Positions 58,779 to 64,000 of a stretch of 64,000 nucleotides of DNA are shown piece after piece. Location of the stretch: the NCBI RefSeq assembly GCF_037975245.1, contig NC_092575.1:28603341-28667340 (forward strand), given 5' to 3'. The notes beneath the pieces are model-generated. The model ran no database searches, was not told the origin of the DNA, and worked only from the letters and a program-made list of their open reading frames with translations. The position numbers were made by a program, and so were the translations under genes. Numbering within the stretch: position 1 is the stretch's first letter; each line of letters starts with the position of its first letter. This DNA comes from Apostichopus japonicus. Taxonomy: Eukaryota > Echinodermata > Holothuroidea > Aspidochirotida > Stichopodidae.

Positions 58779-59298
58779 CCAATACCCCTAGCTCCGCCAC
58801 TGCCGGCCAATCACTTTATCACCCTAATAATATTTCAGACGTTATCTTTGATGTCAGTTTGACATGTAGTTCGGTCATTACAGTATGTTACTTGGCTGAA
58901 AGCCCAGTCAATCTTTCTTTATTTTCCTCGCGCAATTTGCAGATTTGTCGAAAAATGTCAATGCCGGTGTCAAACTCACAAAATATATGTCATGATATTT
59001 CAAAGTAACTTACCAGATTGTTTTTCTTTTCTATTTCACTAAACTATTTGATGACCATATCAAAACATGGGATCTCAAAATAAAGGATATTGAGAAAACT
59101 TTAGTGCAGCTTAGAAGGCCTGGGAAGTGTCATTTCCAACGATCTAGGAGGCCTTTTTAGCTAAAAATTCCGGGTACGCTGCGCGCCAACCCATGGTGGC
59201 GCACCGCTTAGATAGTAACGAGAAAATGGTGAAGCCCCCCCAGGAATTGTTCAAGCCCCCCCCCAGCCCCCCACAGAAAAATCCTGGCTACGCCACTG

Positions 59299-59380
59299 CC
59301 CCTATCGTTAGTACACTGTACACTACAAACTAAACGCTCGCAAATTGTGTTATCCTTCTGCCAAAGGGTGGTTACACACA
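59299..59380. repeat. Last visible fragment of block C
   Basis: Matches 19756-19830 (CACTACAAGCTAAACGCTC and GCCAAGGGATGGTTACAC). Similarity to blocks A and B stops at about 59377. The counterparts of the non-coding 5' exon and promoter are absent beyond this point. Confidence 0.7.
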
Positions 59381-59672
59381 GTAAAAACAATGTGTAAAAG
59401 TTAACGGGGTATAAAAGTGAGGGGTAAAGAGTTGTGCAATTTTTACACAACGCTGAGTAAAACATGTATATCAGGCGACACAGACACAGGTGTAATGATT
59501 TACAAATGCGTATTGTGTAAAAAAAGGACCAGTTTGCCCCTTTCTACCGGTAAAACAAAATACCGGTGTAATTTGTTGCACTGCACTGGGTAAAATACAT
59601 TTATGTTACAACTTTGATGTGTAAACACGCTTTCATAAAATCATAACGCGTCGCTGCTTGCAGAACGACAAC
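59381..59672 (+). promoter_or_regulatory. Upstream region of the SAM-domain gene
   Basis: Directly 5' of the ATG at 59673. It has AT-rich GTGTAAA / GGGTAAAA repeats and TACCGGT half-sites, and a TATAAAAG-like GTATAAAAGTG near 59408. No other promoter signal stands out. Part of this may be repeat sequence. Confidence 0.3.
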
Positions 59673-62600
59673 ATGGAAGCCACTAAAAGTTCGATGGTCG
59701 TTTCACAATTTCTGGAAAACATCGGCCTAGCGGAACTGAAGCCACAATTAGAAGGTAGGATGTTGTATTTCGGGCATCAGTACTAACCTTTTATGCGGAA
59801 AGAGTAATATTTCAATAAGTCTTGAACTACAATTTCACCGTTGAATACTGAACGAAAACTGTTTTAAACGGCATATACTCGTCGCCTAGGCCTCACTCTT
59901 GTTTAACGTTACGACTAAATGCTAGTGCAAGGTCCAACGTTAGGCTAAGCTATTTCTAATAGTAAGCGCCAAGCATACATATATAGTCTTTCGTTCCTCT
60001 CTAGATTCTCTTTTCATGCCAATAGAGACTAGGTAGTGCACATAACCATCTTGTTCGTACTAAAGATATTACTCACGTATTAGAGTAACTTAGGTTACGT
60101 ATAACGTTGGCCAACGTTGAACCATCCTAGCTTTGGCTTATGTTTAAGGCCCAAGCCAATTCTACATTTATATACTGATAGGTCTCCTTAACCAACATTA
60201 CAAATAGGCAAGCGATACAGCCTAGGCTAACATTACCAGTTGAATATTAGTTTTAAGGCCAGGCAATGACCCATTATGACTAGCATATCCATTAAAATAA
60301 GCCTCACTATGATCCTGCAGTAGTCAACCAAGACCCTGGCTCTCATGTGTTAGGGCCAAATGGTAAAACAAGCTTTGTTAGTTGTGATGAAAATAGTATG
60401 CTTTGCAATCATAATGGCGTATGTGTGTGTTTGTGCTGCCAAGCTTGTAAACACAGTATTTCAAGAAGGGAATTTTGGACTTCTCATGTTTGGTGTGTAC
60501 GTGACCACATTAGGGACAAGAAGCGCACTGATTTTTGGGGAGGTCAATGGTCATTTGGGATCATCAGAGGTTAAATTGTGAACTAAACCTGATATCTCAA
60601 GAAGGGAAGCTTGGACAGATCTGATATTTGATATGTGGGTGTGTAACATGAAGTTGGCCTACAAGAAGCCTACATTCCAACTAAGACCTTGGTCCATGGT
60701 GGCTTAATAAAATAATGATGTTAGTGTTTAACCTTTGAACGCAGTTGACTTTTACCTGAAGAAAATAAGTTATGTTAATGAGTGGGCTAAGCAGTAAGCA
60801 CATTAATATCTCTGCATTTTTTTTTTTATTTCACAATAAAATGTTTACATTTTCTGGTTGTTTTTTATGTCTAGAATAATATGTGATGATTGCAATATCA
60901 ATGAATGTTCATTTTACGGAAGCAATTTCCTAATATGCAACATGTCCTTTGTCATTACTGTTATTAAGCTTTGTAACAGTGTTATATGGAAAATATTTTC
61001 CCTCTAATTTCCACAGCTCACAGGATTGATGATAAAGTATTTGAGTTACTGGATGACGAGAGCATAACACAGATAATCCCCAAACTCGGTCTTCGTTTAA
61101 AGTTTAAACATCACTACAACCTAAGGTGCAACTCTCTTTCAGAAGGTAATAATATCATTGTTCAACACAGGTTCGATTTCTTGCTGCACACGGAATAGTA
61201 TATATGTGTTCAGGTCCATGTGCATATGTACGTGTACTGCGTATGCATGAGTGAGTGTGTGATGCTTGGCTTTGTTACGTGATAACTCAACAATGGGTGA
61301 TCGCCCTTTGTTACTTAAAGATCTTATTGTGTATGGTGTTCATCGATCTCATCGTAAATATCAGTTAAAGTATTGGGTCAGAGGTCAAAATATTTCAATA
61401 ACAATGATTCTGCACCCAAAGGTCACATTATATCCAAACTTTGTATGATCTTTTTGGTTATCATGTTTGTCAATGTTATTGTGACATAATTCTGAGTGGT
61501 GGGCCTCATTTCAGAAGGTGGCATGATATATCATTACCATGCTAGTAAATAGCCCGTAGTAACTTGTAATCAATTGTTTTTGGTGTACATAGCATTGATG
61601 TTGTCACAGATTGAGGTCAATGTGTAAATGTTGCAATATTGTAATATTGTGACGAGCCCGGCTCCTCCGATAGTAAAACTATATCGGGACTCGCGATAGA
61701 AAGGTACTGGGATATCTTGATGCCGTATTTACGCTTCTTCAGGAGATGTCTCGAACGGAAGAAAACAATGACTTCACACAAAAAAACAATTTGACGAGAT
61801 AGGATTTGATTTGATGATTCGGTATAATTTCTTCTCTGTCGATTCTCTTTACAAATAAAACTAAATTACAATGATTTGACTTGACTTGACTCCGTCAATT
61901 AAACAATTAGAAAGAGTGATGAAATGGTAACGAAGCAACGAACTGATCACGGAGCGCTGACGGAGTCCTCAAACTTTCGGCCTCCTTTTACTTTTAAACC
62001 TTACTTCCATAAAAATCCCACTGCGCATAATCAGTAGGCAGCCAATTACCTGACCATCCTGTATTAACTTAACGATATAAAAATAATTGTGCTGGCACTG
62101 ATCTGCCCTGATTGGTTGGGAGTTTGGAAGTCCATCCCCTTTTCTATGGAAACTTCCATACCACGTGAGAGAACCTTCTCGAATGTTCCACAGACATAAT
62201 GGAATCTATTTTGGGAAAAGCCCCTGTACCAAGATTCAATAAGATAGTTAAAAAGTTCTCGTGGGAAAACTGAATCCATGACCTAGATAAATACATAAGA
62301 GGCCCTGTAAGGTGTCTCGATGGAGTGTTTCGGTAACACCAAAGAGATGGTATCACTATTTCATAACAATATTACTCAAGTAATGGTTCTGATACCACAG
62401 GCAATCATCAAAGGTATTACTGTACTACAGTATAAATGCCCTGAAATACTGCATTTAGGCTCATAGTAATCAGTTCCACTAAATAAAATTAAATAGACTG
62501 TTAACCCTGGAGAACCTGCATGGTTGTTAAATGGGGTGGGTGCGGAATATGCCTCTTCCTCAAAACGAAATACCATCACAAAAATGAACTAGTAGTAACC

Positions 62601-63254
62601 ATGAGTGAGGGTTGCATGGGGATACCCTCTTTTAAGGGAAATTTCCTGATAGTTTCAGTGCCCCTTTGACTCTATACCCCACATAACTCGCCCATTGTCA
62701 GAACCTGGCTATGTTACTGCAATATACTACCAAAATAAGTTGCCCTTAATTTGGCCAGAACTAACATATCATTTCCATGGTACCTCTAGACTTTGATAAT
62801 TTATTATACCAGGAATCTTCATAGGACTGGAAAAGAAGATATTAAATAATATTTCAAATCCTTTTGGTGTCGAGACAAGTATGACCTGTGTGTTGTAGAA
62901 GTTCCCCCTGAAGAAACCTGTTTCTTTTTTACTAGCATTGGTCAGACATGCTTAAAACTACACAACTGGAAGGTTACCTATACATATTTCCCAGATTGTG
63001 GTCAATATATATAAATTTTATATAATAACTTGTCTTTTCAGGAAGGTGTAAACTTAGCGCAATACTTGACTCAATTTGATGGACGTACACAGCCATTCGT
63101 TTTGATCTTGGGAGTCAACTACTGCCAGCCACAGCAGCTCTTCGTCATCATTGAGCGAAAGGCAATGGTGGTAGACACACTTATTGCAGCAATTGACCTC
63201 TGCTACAAGGCTTACCAGATTTTAGACCTCTGCTGTCCACCTCAGGCTATGGGG
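59673..63254 (+). CDS. SAM-like domain protein, partial multi-exon gene
   Basis: Three plus-strand exons are visible. Exon 1, 59673-59754 (ATG; donor GTAGGA), encodes SMVVSQFLENIGLAELKPQL. Exon 2, 61017-61145 (acceptor CCACAG; donor GTAATA), joins in phase and continues EAHRIDDKVFELLDDESITQ and LGLRLKFKHHYNL. Together they look like a sterile alpha motif (SAM) domain, a protein-interaction fold. A later exon, 63042-63254 (acceptor TTTTCAG), encodes LAQYLTQFDGRTQPFVLILG, then QQLFVIIERKAM and IDLCYKAYQIL, a C-terminal module I recall from uncharacterised SAM-domain proteins of fish and invertebrates. Exon 2 ends in phase 1 and exon 63042 needs phase 0, so at least one exon between them is unidentified. 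The gene probably continues past 63254. Function unknown. Confidence 0.6.
61640..62368 (-). mobile_element. Solo LTR of the Ty3-type family, in intron
   Basis: A 729-bp relative of the LTR at 13080, with TG...CA ends and a 4-bp target duplication ATAT (61636-61639, 62369-62372). It lacks the triple 20-bp repeat and has several substitutions, so it is older. It lies in the intron between the SAM exon and the exon at 63042. Confidence 0.88.
62373..63041. other. Intron of the SAM-domain gene, no feature seen
   Basis: AT-rich single-copy sequence. I looked for the missing exon here and between 61146 and 61639 and could not identify one with both splice signals and protein-like sequence. Confidence 0.4.
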
Positions 63255-63399
63255 GTATGAACTGCTTTAGACACTCTCATTTATGCTATTAAAGTACCGA
63301 ATGAACCAGGGTCTATCAGGGCATTCAGGGCATACTATCATTTCAAATCAATTATGTAAGACCACTGTCAGCAACATGGCATTATTTTCGTCATTGTTA

Positions 63400-63511
63400 A
63401 CAAGGAATCCGCTCCAGCAGCTCTTCGTCATCATTGAGGAGAAGGCACTGGAAGTTGGCCCGCTCTTTGTATCCATTGGCCTGTGTTATGTAAAGCTAAA
63501 CATATGTTAGA
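63400..63511 (+). pseudogene. Decayed duplicate of the SAM-gene exon
   Basis: Reads PLQQLFVIIEEKALEVGPLF, then SIGLCYVKLNIC and a stop. It is a partial tandem copy of exon 63042-63254 (QQLFVIIERKAM, IDLCYKAY). It lacks the first half and the acceptor and has a stop where the original continues. A GGTTACAAGGGTATG donor-like remnant follows at about 63534. Confidence 0.65.
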
Positions 63512-63570
63512 CCTCTAGCTGCTATTAACTTCAGGTTACAAGGGTATGTAAAACTTTACCCAGTTTAACA

Positions 63571-64000
63571 TATAAGTGATGATTTGAGTCTGTTCCTATA
63601 TAGATATTTTCTGTTGTTTTCAAAGTTGTGTTGTGTTCTTTCTATTATACGTGATCACTGCGTATAGGTAATTTTGCAGGGCTTTAGTTCTCCAGCATGT
63701 TTTATTGAACAACTGTGATAACAGATAAGTGATGATTTTACTTTCATTCCATATAGATATTTTTCTGGTGTTTTCAAACTTGTTTTGAGTTCTTTCTATT
63801 ATATGTTAGATTTTTGTGAAATATCACAGCTTATAGTTGATTTTAAAGGACTTGAGGTCTCCAGTATGGTTTATTCAACAACTGTGAAAGCATATAAGGG
63901 ATGGTTAAGTTTCTTCAAAGTTCTGTTTTAGTACCTCAACTATATGATACATTGTAACATTTGTCGATGTAAATATGTTAGAATTTTGAGAAATATGACA
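63571..64000. repeat. Tandem repeat of about 155-180 bp
   Basis: Two clear units sharing ATATAGATATTTT.CTG.TGTTTTCAAA, GTTCTTTCTATTATA, TCTCCAG.ATG.TTTATT and CAACTGTGA. They start near 63590 and 63755, and a third decayed partial unit follows to the window end. No gene is seen. Confidence 0.6.

Larger units (their letters stand above)
56308..58802. mobile_element. Middle hAT-like element of the nest
   Basis: Left end CAGTGACGGAGC and right end GCTCCGCCACTG are inverted with one mismatch. A perfect 8-bp target duplication CCGGCCAA flanks it (56300-56307, 58803-58810). It contains a further CAGTGGCGGATG end near 56335, the shared module (56731-56800) and the inner element. About 560 bp remain when the inner element is removed. 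Confidence 0.82.
55572..59298. mobile_element. Outer hAT-like element of a triple nest
   Basis: Ends CAGTGGCGTAGCTACG and CTGGCTACGCCACTG are inverted. Flanks ACCCTATC and CCCCTATC match 7 of 8, and the empty site is at 19760 and 35070. Without the inner elements it is about 1.2 kb and carries the shared module at 59113-59216. It has no transposase of its own. Confidence 0.78.

Noticed and set aside
1-64000. CRISPR array, operons or bacterial defence system
   Set aside because: No regular short direct repeats with unique spacers. Splice signals, retrotransposons and gene families are all metazoan.

Overview
This is a repeat-rich, AT-rich, intron-containing metazoan sequence with no prokaryotic features. 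The gene families (ISG12/IFI27-like genes, a SAM-domain gene with an uncharacterised C-terminal module) and the transposon mix (Ty3-type LTR, Penelope-like, many hAT-like elements) suggest a marine invertebrate, most likely an echinoderm or another invertebrate deuterostome. That assignment is an inference.

The core is a tandem segmental duplication carrying three small ISG12/IFI27/IFI6-like genes, all on the minus strand: gene A (17701-19053), gene B (29823-34364) and gene C (47956-50865). Each has a 79-nt first coding exon (hydrophobic N-terminus), one phase-1 intron, and a second coding exon with the glycine/alanine-rich Ifi-6-16 core. A and B also share a conserved non-coding 5' exon with a GT donor and a TATA-like box. 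C has lost this region to transposon invasion. Three paralogous blocks surround the genes: A about 211-28475, B about 28476-42300, C about 42850-51496 with scattered pieces to 59380.

Mobile DNA dominates. Inside block A a tRNA-derived SINE was hit by a Ty3-type LTR retrotransposon (minus strand, intact gag and a 1635-codon pol), and one LTR was then hit by a 1.4-kb hAT-like element. Directly beside it the same left flank is repeated and carries only a solo LTR at the same 4-bp target site, which looks like two haplotypes joined end to end or a recent local duplication. Intron 2 of gene B holds a broken Penelope-like element split by a terminal-inverted-repeat element, a probable solo LTR and a fold-back MITE. 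Upstream of gene C lies a set of nested hAT-like elements, each with its own target duplication, two of them holding decayed hAT transposase pieces.

The right end (59673-64000) is unrelated single-copy sequence. It holds exons of a plus-strand gene with a SAM-like domain and a C-terminal module, a solo LTR in an intron and a decayed duplicate of its last visible exon.

The most unusual signal is a set of four palindromic micro-insertions, three of exactly 28 bp and one of 23 bp. All begin CAG and end CTG and are flanked by short direct repeats. In two cases the paralogous block shows the site without the insertion.
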